From Anaeramoeba flamelloides (Eukaryota; Metamonada; Anaeramoebidae): a stretch of DNA of 64,000 bases. This document shows positions 1 through 11,200 of the stretch, piece after piece. Where the stretch lies: positions 1,798,001 through 1,862,000 of the forward strand of contig JANTQA010000010.1 in the NCBI GenBank assembly GCA_027625915.1, in the 5' to 3' direction. The notes below the pieces were generated by a model. It saw only the letters and a program-made list of their open reading frames with translations, ran no database searches and was not told the origin of the DNA. Within the stretch, counting starts at the first letter, position 1, and each line of letters opens with the position of its first letter. The position numbers were made by a program, and so were the translations under genes.

Positions 1-207
1 ACACTTCGGATTCACAAGTCTGGAAAAGTTTCAATCCTGTTTAAAGGAAACGATCTAGCCTTTGATATATTTAAGGGCACAACACCTCATCATTACCAAT
101 CTGCCTTATTTATTGATAAGGACACAGATTGCTCTGAAATAGGCAAGGTTCAAAAGAAATTGATATTGTCACCAAATTTAAAAATTTGGTCAAAAACATT
201 AAATTAA
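1..207 (+). CDS. POLR3D: RNA polymerase III subunit RPC4 (POLR3D/Rpc53), C-terminal end
   Basis: Partial gene entering from the left edge. Frame 1 is open from base 1 to a TAA at 205-207 and gives 68 residues. They fit the C-terminal domain of RPC4: a KSGKVSILFKG strand, then a DIFKG segment like the family's DVT-G, then IGKVQKKLILSPNL, which parallels the LGHVKHKLVCSPD ending of animal POLR3D. In the family this domain pairs with RPC5 (C37) to form the TFIIF-like subcomplex of Pol III used in initiation and termination on tRNA and 5S genes. The end a few residues after SPNL is normal for the family, so the 3' end looks complete. The N-terminal DNA-binding part lies outside the window. Identification is by motif pattern only. 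Confidence 0.87.
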   Translation, partial: TLRIHKSGKVSILFKGNDLAFDIFKGTTPHHYQSALFIDKDTDCSEIGKVQKKLILSPNLKIWSKTLN

Positions 208-2937
208 ATAACATTTTATACATAAAAACCCAGAAATACCTACACCAATCCAATTGATGAATGAATGAATGAATGAATGAATGAATGAAAAAATAAATAA
301 AAATAAATACATTCACAAAAAATATAAAATGTAATTTTATATTCATCTGTTTTTGATATATATTTGTTTTTCAAAATATTAATAATCATTGTTACTAAAA
401 GAGCTTGGGTTAATACAAACGATAAGGAATCTTTAGATTGAAAGACAAGATAATTATCAGAAAAAAAAAGTTTTTATTTGATTTGGTGATTTGTCTTTTG
501 GGATAATTCAATTTGTGTACGTTCATTCAACTTGTAAAAAATTTCAAAAAGAAAATCATTTTTATGACAAATCCTGTATTTTTTTAAAAAAAATAATTTT
601 TTGAAAACCAATATTTAATACAGCCTTTTTAAAAAAGAAAGTACCTTTTTTTTTTTTTTTTTGAGATTGTGAGAATTAAAACTTTTTGAAAGTTTCCTAC
701 AGCTATTTTTAATAAAGTGAGTAATTTTTTTTTTTAAAAGTACTTTTTCTTCCTGCTTCAACATCTTCCTCACATTTAAAGGCTATGCACTCACTTTTTG
801 AAAATAGAAAACTTTGCAAAAGTTTTAATGCTAAAAAAGCCTCCACTTTTTTTTAAAATAGCAAAATTGTAAAAAAGTTTTCACTTTTTAAAAAAGAAAA
901 CTTCTAAAAACTTTAAAAAAGTTATCACTTGTTTAAAATGATTCAAACTGATCTTTCAAATTCATTTTGTAATGGGTTCGAGAACTTTTAAAATGTACCC
1001 TTTTTTTTTTTTGACTGGAGGAAATTAATTACCTATATCTTTGTTATTTTTTTTTTATTTGAAGAAATAAACCAAAAATTTATTGAATTTTCTTTTTATT
1101 TGGAAAAAGTAAAAAAAAAAAAACAGGCACTCTACATCACTTGAAGGTACTTAACGGCACTTTTTGTTGTTTTTTTTTTTGATTAAAAAATCAATAAATG
1201 TCAGATAGAATAAAAAAAAAATATAATAAACCTCAGTTAGCTTTTGACGAAATCAAAATTGTCAAGTAAAATCTAAGATATTCTCTATTCTTTTGAATTA
1301 GAGAAAAGTTTCATTGTTTTTTTTTTTTTAATTTAAGAGATAAAAAGAAACTTTATTAATTTTTTTTTTTAATTTCAAAAATTAAAAAAAAAACTGGCAC
1401 TCTGCATCACTCGACGAAACTTGAAGAAATGGCTGTTTAAATATTTTATGTTTATTTTTAAGTTTTTTTAATAAAATTCACCTGTAAATCCAGAAATATT
1501 TATTATTAAATTTCCTCTAAATTAATTTAAGTTAACATCTAATAATTTTGAATTCACTATTTCAGAATTAAAATTAGTATTTTTCTTTTTTTACAACTTT
1601 GGATTTTATTTGATATATCTTAAAAAGGGAGAAGAAATAATTTCTTTTTCGATTTATTTCTTTGTTTATAATTTGAAATTCAGACTTGGTTAATTTTTTA
1701 TTCATCTGTAATATCTTATTCTTGACAAATATGGATTAATATTTCAAAAAATTATTACTTTTTTTATTTATCCAAACACAAATTAAGTTAAAAATTTTAT
1801 AAGTCAAATTAAATAGAACTTATCCCCATAAAAAAAAAAAAAAAAAATGAATTTGATAAATTAATTTTGGTATTCGTAAAATTGGCTTTATTGAGCTGAT
1901 TATTTTGATTTAAAAGTATTTTTTTTTTTTTTTTTTTAAATTGGATTGTAGCATTTTGAAGCTGTTTTGAATTTTTTTTCCTTTTTAAAGTACAATTCCA
2001 ATATATTTTATTTCTGATAACTGAATGGGTTTTGAGGTATTGTCATTATTTTGATTCATTTCGTATTCTTCGATAATTTTATTAAATTATTAATTTTTTA
2101 TTTTTAATAATAAGGTTACTTTATTAAAAATAAATCATCACAAATATTTGAACATGTTTAACCGAATATTTATTTATTCCTATTAAAAATATCGATAAAT
2201 ACAAAAAAAAATAAGGTATATAACAGAATATCTTTTGTAACCCTCATTTTTTTTTTTTTTTTTTTTTTTTAATATTTTATTTTGATTTTTATCAATTTTT
2301 ATATATTTATCTATATTATAAAAAAATCTTTGTACTTTCGATGTAATTTAATTCTTTTGATGTGGTTTTATTTTGGTTCTTGTTATCCTATACACATTTT
2401 CCTTGAAATTACTATATTGGTATGGGTTGTATTAAGTTATTTGACAAAATAAAGAGGAAATTAGTTTAAAAAAAAATAAAAAGAGATAATTTTATTTGAA
2501 AATATAAGTACATATTTGAATGATTTTGAGAAAATAAATAATATATTTTTCTTTATAGAGTGATATTTAAGGCATAAAGACAGAAAAAAAGATATATATC
2601 ATTTTAGAAACCATTAGTCAACCTGTGTGATTTTTTTTTTGTTGAAGTGTCGATGATCTAATGTGAAAAGAATAATTTAAAAAAAAATAGAAAAATTGAA
2701 CAAAATTCAGAGGTTTTTTCATTCTCATGGATTCTAAAAGTGAGCCGAATTTTATAATTCATAATAAAAGATTTAGAAATACCCCCCCCCATTAAAAAAA
2801 CATATAAATTATGAATACAAATTTGTTCGAAAAGTTTTTACCTTATCCCTCTTTACACTCTGAAAATACATCAAAGATATTAATTACAATTTTTTTAAAA
2901 TATCAATTCTTTGTGAAAAAAATAAGAACTACTTTTT
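208..2937. other. intergenic AT-rich stretch with simple repeats
   Basis: No gene seen. A (GAAT)n tandem array lies at about 253-292, just after the RPC4 stop. A segment at about 1040-1150 containing GGCACTCTACATCACT is imperfectly duplicated at about 1300-1420 (GGCACTCTGCATCACT), which looks like a local tandem duplication. Many long T or A runs and a C9 run near 2784 are present. Confidence 0.6.
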
Positions 2938-3600
2938 TTTTTATTATTGAAAAAGTGTAAATTACACTCTATTTTCATTTAGAAGTAAACAAACTTCCAG
3001 AAATTTAAGCGTAAAATGATAGATTTCATGGATTTTTAATTAATGAGGTTAATTTCAAACTATCACGGTTTAAAATTAATTTATTGGGATTTAATTTTTT
3101 TTACTTTAGTTAGAAAAATTAATCTATTTTTTCATAAGAAGGAGATACTCATGAAAAAGTGATTAATATTTTCTCTTATTTCTTTATGTTCATATTTTAA
3201 ACAGAGAATGTAAAATTTAATTGAGTTTTTATCTATTCCAAAATAATATCTATTTAGGCAATTAGTAAATGTCAAGAATTTTAGGATTACTGAGTTCGAT
3301 GTATAGCTTAAATTTCTTTGGGTTTTAAATAAAATATTTTTGATTTTTTATTATTGTGAAATATTTTTGCACCGTAGAGCTCTTGGGATTCAGTAATTCA
3401 TTGTATGCGTATTTATAAATTTCTTTTTTCAATTTAATTAAATCTTTTGAATTCCAGTTAATTTTATTGTTTATTCTTTGATTAACTTTTATTAATTTTT
3501 CCAAATGAAGAAGAATTAAATTTTTTAATTGTTTTTTGAATTTGAATTTTTTTTTATTTTCTATTTTAAATTCTGTTTTGTAAAACACAAATTACTTAAA
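2938..3600 (-). mobile_element. 5'-truncated, decayed LINE (3' part of reverse transcriptase ORF plus 3' end)
   Basis: On the minus strand an open segment (3325-3588) is followed by a decayed match to the C-terminal zinc-knuckle (zf-RVT) region that is better preserved in the copy at 29660-30090. Here the CPLC motif reads YILC and NHLLWVCP reads NHFFMSIS, followed by a stop, so the copy is dead. The element ends at about 2938 with the same 3' sequence as the other copies (GTGTAATTTACAC, then TTCAATAAT and a run of A on the minus strand). Identity of the two copies extends over about 400 bp. The 5' limit is approximate. Confidence 0.7.
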
Positions 3601-5741
3601 CTTGATCTTGGGGAAATTCACAATTCTTCTATTCTTAGGTCTCCCCCCTTTTCAATATTTAGAGAAATTTCCAAACAAAAGCTACCATTTAATTGATAAA
3701 AAAAAAAAAAAAAAATTGAATAATTTAAACATACTTTAAAACATTAGAGTATTATAAAAGAAAATTTTTTTTTCTAGAAATGCCAAATCTAATTTTCCTT
3801 GTAAATTTATAATTTTTATCAATTTTTTGATTCTCTTGTAAAAAAAAAAAAAAAATTAATATTATACTAAATTTCGATTTATTTTTAAGAATTAAGTGAA
3901 AGTATGAAATACTTAATCTGGTAAAGAGTGTATTTTGAAGTGAATAAATTTGGTGCTTTGTATTCAAAGAGTGTCGAAATTACACATTGATATCAGATGA
4001 AATTGAAACTAAAATTAATTGTTTTGAAAAATATTAAACTAAATTCTAATATTTATTTACAAATATCAAAAATTATTATTCATAATCAACTGATTCTTCA
4101 TAATAATCCAATTTGTCCAATCTTAGGATAGTTCTTTTATTAAAGAAATTAAAAATTGTTGATCACATTTTTATATGATCTGATTTCGGTTTGAAAATTG
4201 GAAATTTATTTTTTTCGATACTTACTAAAATTTTTTTCACAAGAGGTTTAATTGTGATAAAATTCGGAATAAGAATGATAAACTATAAATATTATATTTT
4301 ATTTTTTGAAAATAATTTGGATACTTAATATATCTTTTATTTTTTATATTCTTTATATGTTTTTTATAATCTTATAATTCTAAATTTTTTAGAAGATATT
4401 ATATTTTTTAAAGTATTAAGAAATTTTAAAATTTCTAAATAAAAAAATTCTTCAAGATTATTATTTGTTCATGGGTATTATATCTTTTTAAAATTTATTT
4501 TTGACAAAAATAATTTCCAAAATTTAACAATCTTTAATAATAAAAGCCGTACATAATTAACAATAATTGGATAAATCCATAGACACCTTTAACATTTTGA
4601 TATTAACAAATTAGAATATGTACTCTTTTTTAATATTGTGGTGATATTATGTAATTTAATTTTTTTGTTGTTTTATGAAATAGTTTAAAATACATAAAAT
4701 TTTACAAAAATTAAAACAAGCTTGACAAATACAAGAATTAAAAAATAGAACAAAATAATTCTAATATTTTTCAATACATATTCGATTTCTGTTGTTTTCA
4801 CGACAAGAATAGCACAATATATACCAAACTTTCAAGACTTTTTTGAACTTTCAGACTGACAGTCTGCAAGATTTCAGTCTCTGATATTCTTTCATATTTT
4901 TCAAATTTCAAAAACTTTATACAAACTGTTATCACTCTTCTAGAAAAAAAGTAAAACACAGTTTTTCATTGAGAACATTGTTGAAAAGGAAAAGTAAAAT
5001 CAATAAAAAGAAGAAACCAATTAACTCCAAATAATAATTCATGTGATTATTTTCAATCAACCCAACAAAAATAATTTCGATCTACTTTATTTTCGAAATT
5101 GTTCATAAGTTGTTTTGGAGATTAAAAAAATAATCAATTTTTTGAAAACATTTTTCCTCAATTGGTTAATGAAAGAAAATCCCATACTTAAAGGTATTAT
5201 TCAAAAAACTGTTAATGTGTTGAATACTTCATTTTGTTCTTTTATTAATTAATTTATTCTTTAATTAGTAGATCTTGCTTTGAATTTTCAGTAATTTTCC
5301 GAATTAAAAACTCAGTCGAACTTTTTTTCCACAACGATAAGACAAAAAAGGATAAAAAATAATTATTAACGAACGATAAACTTTTGAATTTTTAATTGAA
5401 ATTTTTTGAAAGTATCTCTCAAGTAAAAATATTTGCATACTTTCAAAAACCTTAAACTCTTTCCCAGAAAACGAAAAAGTGGAAAGTTAATTCAAATAAC
5501 AAATTTTGAAAGGTAAAAACTTATTAAACTGAAAGTTGTTGAATTATGATCTTGTTATTCCTTTCAAAATTTGGAACAATTTCAAAACAAACAAACTACT
5601 TTTCAGTCAAGTAAAACAGTGACTACAATTTTTGAGCTTATTTATTAATGTAGGAATTATTAGCACCGTTATTTTAATCTTGTTCAATTTTAGTTTTTAT
5701 CATTTTTTTAAAAACTTTTTTTTAAAAATAAATAAAAACTT
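3601..5741. other. intergenic, nothing recognised
   Basis: AT-rich sequence with stops in all frames and long homopolymer runs. A short perfect palindrome (CAGACTGACAGTCTG) lies near 4854. I see no exon, RNA gene or mobile element that I can support. Confidence 0.5.
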
Positions 5742-6047
5742 ATGAACAGCGACGAACTCTACGAACAATTACTTTCGATCGACAAAGAAATAAAACAAAC
5801 AGAAAAAAAACTTGAAGAGGAAACAAAAGATCTTGAAAGAAGAGAAATCGAATGGAAACAAAAGGTTGATGAATATAAACAAAAAGAAGAAAAAAGGAAA
5901 TTAGAATTAAAACAAACAGAAGAAAGAGAAATTGAACTCAAAAACGAAATTGAAACTGTTACCAACGAAATTCAAAGAATGGAAAATGAACTGGAAGAAT
6001 TGCTTAAGAACGTACAAGAAAAGATCGAAAATGTTGAAAATGATTAA
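5742..6047 (+). CDS. small coiled-coil protein, function unknown
   Basis: An intact 101-residue ORF from ATG to TAA. Its base composition and codon use are clearly richer than the flanks. Almost the whole protein, from about residue 5 to 98, is charged helix with heptad-like spacing of L/I/V and many E, K and Q, so it should form one long coiled coil. It has no signal peptide, membrane segment or Cys/His site. It is short enough to be a subunit of a larger coiled-coil assembly, but no family could be recognised. The AT-rich leader has no other in-frame ATG, and no GTAA splice donor interrupts the frame. It could also be the only preserved exon of a larger gene. Confidence 0.65.
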   Translation: MNSDELYEQLLSIDKEIKQTEKKLEEETKDLERREIEWKQKVDEYKQKEEKRKLELKQTEEREIELKNEIETVTNEIQRMENELEELLKNVQEKIENVEND

Positions 6048-6288
6048 AAGATTATTCTTATCAATTTTTTTTTAATTTTATTAATCTTGATAAAACTTTT
6101 AAACACAAACAAAAAAAATAAAATTAACATTTCAAAGTGGTAAATTCAAACGAGAAAATATCATTTTGTTTTCAATTTCTCTTTTTTTTCAAAAAGATCT
6201 TTGAGAAAAGAAGAAAAATAGTTTTAACAACCGTTCAGAAAATATTTTCCTTTTAATGGGAAAAAGTTACCTGTTTTATTAACGCATT

Positions 6289-6600
6289 TTATGAATGTTT
6301 TGGTAACCTTCTCTTCAAACTCGTTTTGTAATCATCCAAAGTGCTTTTAACAATAATTTCACAAATGCTTTTTCGGTACAATTGCACCCCGAGTTGTGGA
6401 TCATTTGGAACGAATTTGGTTTTTCTTCAGCAATTTTCTCGATTTAATTCAAAAAAAAATCAAAGAGCAGTTGCAGAAAAAAAGTGAAACAGGACAAAGA
6501 GTTAACATGACTTTTAATTGTTAACTTTGGGGATTACTATTTCTCGAAAAATAAATTGACAAAAGTTTTCAACTTTTCCAAAAAAGGGTTTATAAATCAT
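6289..6600 (-). CDS. possible small two-exon gene or gene fragment, unrecognised
   Basis: On the minus strand a 21-codon open stretch begins with ATG at 6600 and ends at a GTAATC donor (exon 6538-6600). About 110 bp further on lies a second coding-like stretch whose composition is unlike its flanks. Two reading frames of the second stretch are open: one (ending at 6289) contains FVPNDPQLGVQLYRKS, the other continues the first exon's phase directly and contains HNSGCNCTEK. Only the second is phase-compatible with the first exon through an AG after TCGAG. No family was recognised. It may be a decayed fragment of a longer gene. Confidence 0.22.
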
Positions 6601-8223
6601 ACTCAATTTCAAATTTTTTAATTCTGTAAATCAGTTGTATTATTATTTTACCTTTTAAAATTGGGTGTGTTGGATTCTTATTATTTTGCAAAGTCAAAGG
6701 AAAATTTCGAAACTTTTATTTTGCAATTAACATTATAATCCTTATTTTTTTCTTCTTCCAAAGGTAGTAGAGTAATTCTTTCCCAAAGATACAATTAAAA
6801 ATGAAAAAAACCTCATTTACCAACTTAAGATAAATACTATTATCATTTTTAAAATAATTCATATTTTACAAATGTTATATTCAGTAAAACAATCAGAATC
6901 TTTTTTGTATGTTAAATTTGGATCAAATTACAAAAAGAAAAATTCTCCACAAACATTAATAATATTATGAAATTTTACTTTTACTTATTTCTGATAGTTT
7001 TGATGAACAAATAACATCGAAAATCTAATCTCATCATAAAAAAGCAAGAAAAATAAATCAAATTTTTTTGATTGAAGATTAGTATAAAAAAATTATCTTT
7101 TGTTTTATTCACAAATATTTATCAAATTTCGTGAAATTTAAAAGATTCAGGAAAACTTTTTCACTTATTAAGAGTATAAAGAACTAAATGATATTATTAT
7201 TGAAATAAGTTATTTGATAATAATTCTACCATTATTTTTTTTTTATTAGAATTATTTATTTGAATTATTTTTATTTGTTGGAAAATCTTGAAAAAATTGA
7301 GAAAAAAGAGGGTGTTTCAAAATTATTTTAATCTAAAAATCACTACTAACCCACTAGAACAATTAAGATTCGGTTATTAATTATTAATTATTAATAATCA
7401 AATTATAAAGTATTTTTATTTAGTTTTTTCAAATTTACCAGGTTTTAAAAAAAATTTTTTGGAGATTTTTTCATTTAACTTTTTGGTTTTGATTATTTTT
7501 CTCATATTTTTTTATTCAACAAAAAGAAAAAATTGATTTGAAACTGTTCAACTCGAATAAAAGAATTATATCCTTTCCAAGTATAAAATAATTATTACAA
7601 TCTTTTTATAAATTCACAAGTCGATTTTTTATTCTGGGTTTATTTTAAAACTTAATGGCTCTATTTTAGTAGTATTTTTTGGTACACCTTCTTGCGCAGA
7701 CAATATGATTTCTTTCTTCTTTCAAAGAAAATAATTTTTTTTTTTAATAATTCGACAATAGTGTTGAATTTTGAACTTTTCAAAAATGAGGAAAAATGGA
7801 TCAAACTTTTAAAAACAAATAATTCATCTCTAACAATAACTTTCAAAGTAAATTCTGATTTTATTGCACTCAGGTTTTTACTTCATTTTTCATTTTCAAG
7901 ATGTGGGAATTTTTTTTTGAATTTGCTATTAATTTTGATTTTTTTTTAGTTTACTATTTTCTTAAATCATCAAATATGGACATAATATTTAATTTTCAAA
8001 TAGATAATAATAATAAAAAATAATAATGTGTAAAGTGGAATTTAAACACTAAAAAAAATAATATTTCGTAATAAAAACTCTTTTTTTAGGTTAAAATTTA
8101 TTCTTGAAGCCATTTTCAAAAACAATTATAAAAAGCGAGAATAAGATAAAATAAAAATGAAATTTTAAATATAAAGAAAAATCGTTAGATTTACTAATAA
8201 AACGCATTGGTATCAGAATAAAA
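6601..8223. other. intergenic, nothing recognised
   Basis: AT-rich sequence between the candidate small gene and the NAD kinase stop codon. The overlapping opposite-strand ORFs near 7661-7949 are runs of F, K and L codons produced by base composition, without any motif. Confidence 0.45.
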
Positions 8224-11200
8224 TTATTTTTTTGTTGACAAAGGTTTTTGAACAACCTTTCTATCATTCCAACTTAGGATCTCACTAATACCACTAAACC
8301 AATCTGAAATTGCATTGGTTCGGTTAATACTTGGCAAGGGATATTTTGAAGTCGAAATTACAATATAATCTCCCCTATTTAAAGTACACCCGTGGATCCC
8401 ATCAAATAAGCAGGTACATGTTCCACGACTAGATAGAGACACTTTAATTTTAAGCTTTACAGAATCAGGAAATACTAATGGCCTAGCAGATAAAGAATGA
8501 GCACAGATGGGTGTAAACAGAATTCCAGAGCTTGAAGGGTGAGTAATGGGTCCACCAGCTGATAAATTATATGCGGTTGATCCTGTTGGTGTGCCAATTA
8601 AAACCCCATCTGCTTGGATCCGAGTGAAAGAAACTTCATCGCAAAGACATTTTAGATTACAAAGATGTGGTGAAGAACCCCTTCCAACTACAACTTCATT
8701 TAGTACATTTGTTTTATAAACGAGCTCATCATTTGAAAAAACTCGACAAACTAAACGAGATCGAAGAGTAAGAAAGAATTTTCCTTTAATTGTTGATTCA
8801 ATGCTATTCCTATAGTCTTTATAATCTTTTTTTTTTTTTTTTTTTTTTGTAACGTAAAAAATTTTATGTGATTAGTATTTTTTCATTATTTTAGATTTAA
8901 ATTTTAGAATATTAATTAATTAAAAAAAAAAAAAATGAGAATTTGAAAAATGAAATAATCAAATTCAATATTCTTTTAAAGTGAGAAAAAAAAATAATTT
9001 CCAAAATAAAAAAAAATGGGGTTAATATAAATTAATCCCATTGTAGAAATTGAATAGTTATTATGGAAATTTGGATGTCTAAATGAAAGAAATGAGTATA
9101 ACAATCATTTCTGAAATATATTATACCACTTCTTCCATATGAAGAACATTCTTATTTAAACTTTGGTTATTATAGTTAATTTTAAATTTTGTTTTTTTTT
9201 AATTCAATTAAAATGTTGGGTATGAAAGAACTTACCATAGCAAGCTAAAAATCCAAGAGTGCCAGAATGAAATGCTAAAAGTGGTGGTATTGGCTGAAGA
9301 TTAAATAAATTACAAACATGAAGAATTGTACCGTCACCACCGACACTTACAACAAAATCAACTATTTCATTTAAATTTGATTTATTTTCTTTTGTAAAGT
9401 AAATATATTTTTTTATATATAAAAAGAAAGAGAAAGAAAAAGAAAGATAATATAAGATAAAAATTAAAAAGAGATATTGATTGTATTTTTAATTTTTTAA
9501 ATCATTGTATATACGTTAATAATTAAAAAAAATTATTTGAAATTAAATATATCGTTGATAATATATGTAGTTTTGTATAATTAAAGAACTTTTTTCAATT
9601 GATTTTTTTTTAATATGCCTTAATATACGGAGGTATTATATTTTTTGAAAATTTTATTCAAATGAAAATAAAGACCTAAATTCGATTAAAATATAGTTTA
9701 GTTTAACTCTCAATTCGTTGTTTGGGTTCAGTTAACCCCCTAGAATCTTTAATTGAAAAATGAAAATAAAAATGAAAATATTTCTAAGGTTATAAAATTT
9801 TTTAGTTTCAAAAATAAAAATAATTTAAAAGATCATTCAAAGGGGGGAATATGCTTGCTTTTTTCGAGAATTGGAACAAAGATGGAAAAAAAAATTAAAT
9901 TAATTACAACTAAACTTTCTTTCTGTCAAAAGTGCCCAATTTTTTTCCAAATAATCAAATATTTTTTATAAATGGACTTTGAAGATTAAATAAGGGATAA
10001 TTAGAAAAATAAACATCACAAAATAGTTGTTATCTTTTTTTTTTTTTTTAATTGTTTATGGCCGCGATTGAATCGTAGCCTATTGCCCTTGTTTGAAAAA
10101 TAGTCGATATCTTGTATAAAGTAAAACTAATAAATCAATAGATTTTCTTAAAAAGATGAAAAACCAAAATTCTTAGGATTAAAGAAAAAAATAACAATGT
10201 TCATTTTGATCTCCTGTTGAAGATCAAATAAAATTCCAATAGAAAATTAATATGATTTTTCTACAATCATTTTCAAATTTTCAATAACTTTAGAATAACA
10301 TGTTTTTGATTAAGTGGTTATAGATCTTGGAATAAAAAAAAAAATCGAAAAAAAAAACAAAAATGTGAAAAAATGTGAAAAAATGCGATTTCAATTTTGA
10401 AATTTTCAAAATATATTATTTCCTTTTAATATCCATTCAAATTCTTTAAACACATGTAATTCATTCTATTATAACTGGGCAACTTTGACTGGAAAACAGT
10501 TTATTTACTGAAAAGATACAAACTTTTTTTTCTGTACTGAGTGGTAGACACATCACCACTACAAAACAATTTAAAAACCTAAATCCAAATTAAATGATTC
10601 TTTCTGATGAGTTGAGGAATGAAGTTCTCTTTTTTTGTTTTTACTTTCTTCAAACAAAAAAAAAGATAGCAATCTAACTAACTCCAAACATTCAAGTTAT
10701 AAATGGTTTTATTTCTGATGTATATTTGTAATGTTTCAAATCTGTTTGTAAATGAATATTCTCAAACAGTAAATCGAATGTATAAAAATGAGTATCAAAA
10801 CCATGATGTTTTTTGCCAAAGATTTATTTTTTTAAAGGGAAAATTTCTTCAAAAAAAAGCAATTAAATAATGTTTGCCAGGCCCGCTATAAACTAAATAA
10901 CGTTTTTATCCTTTAGAATTCGAAATTGTTCTGATAGTTTTTCTAAAAAGTTATTCAAAAAAAATAAATATACTCTTATGTTTCTTAAAATTAAGGTATT
11001 TCAATGCATTTCTTTTTTCAATCCTAATATTTTTTGAATAAATCTCTTCTGATCAAAAAATTTAGATTACCTAAACTTTTTTAACCTTGTCCAATTCAAA
11101 TCCCAACAAGTAATCTTCATCCAATTCCAAATTAATCGGTTTTTAATTATATTTTTTCACAATAAATTAAAATCGTTTCAGTTTGTTATTCTTAGTTATA

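Noticed and set aside
10020..10110. GC-richer patch (GGCCGCGATTGAATCG) as a missing NAD kinase exon
   Set aside because: The minus-strand translation does not resemble NAD kinase, the exons already join in phase without it, and it lies within a dispersed repeat.
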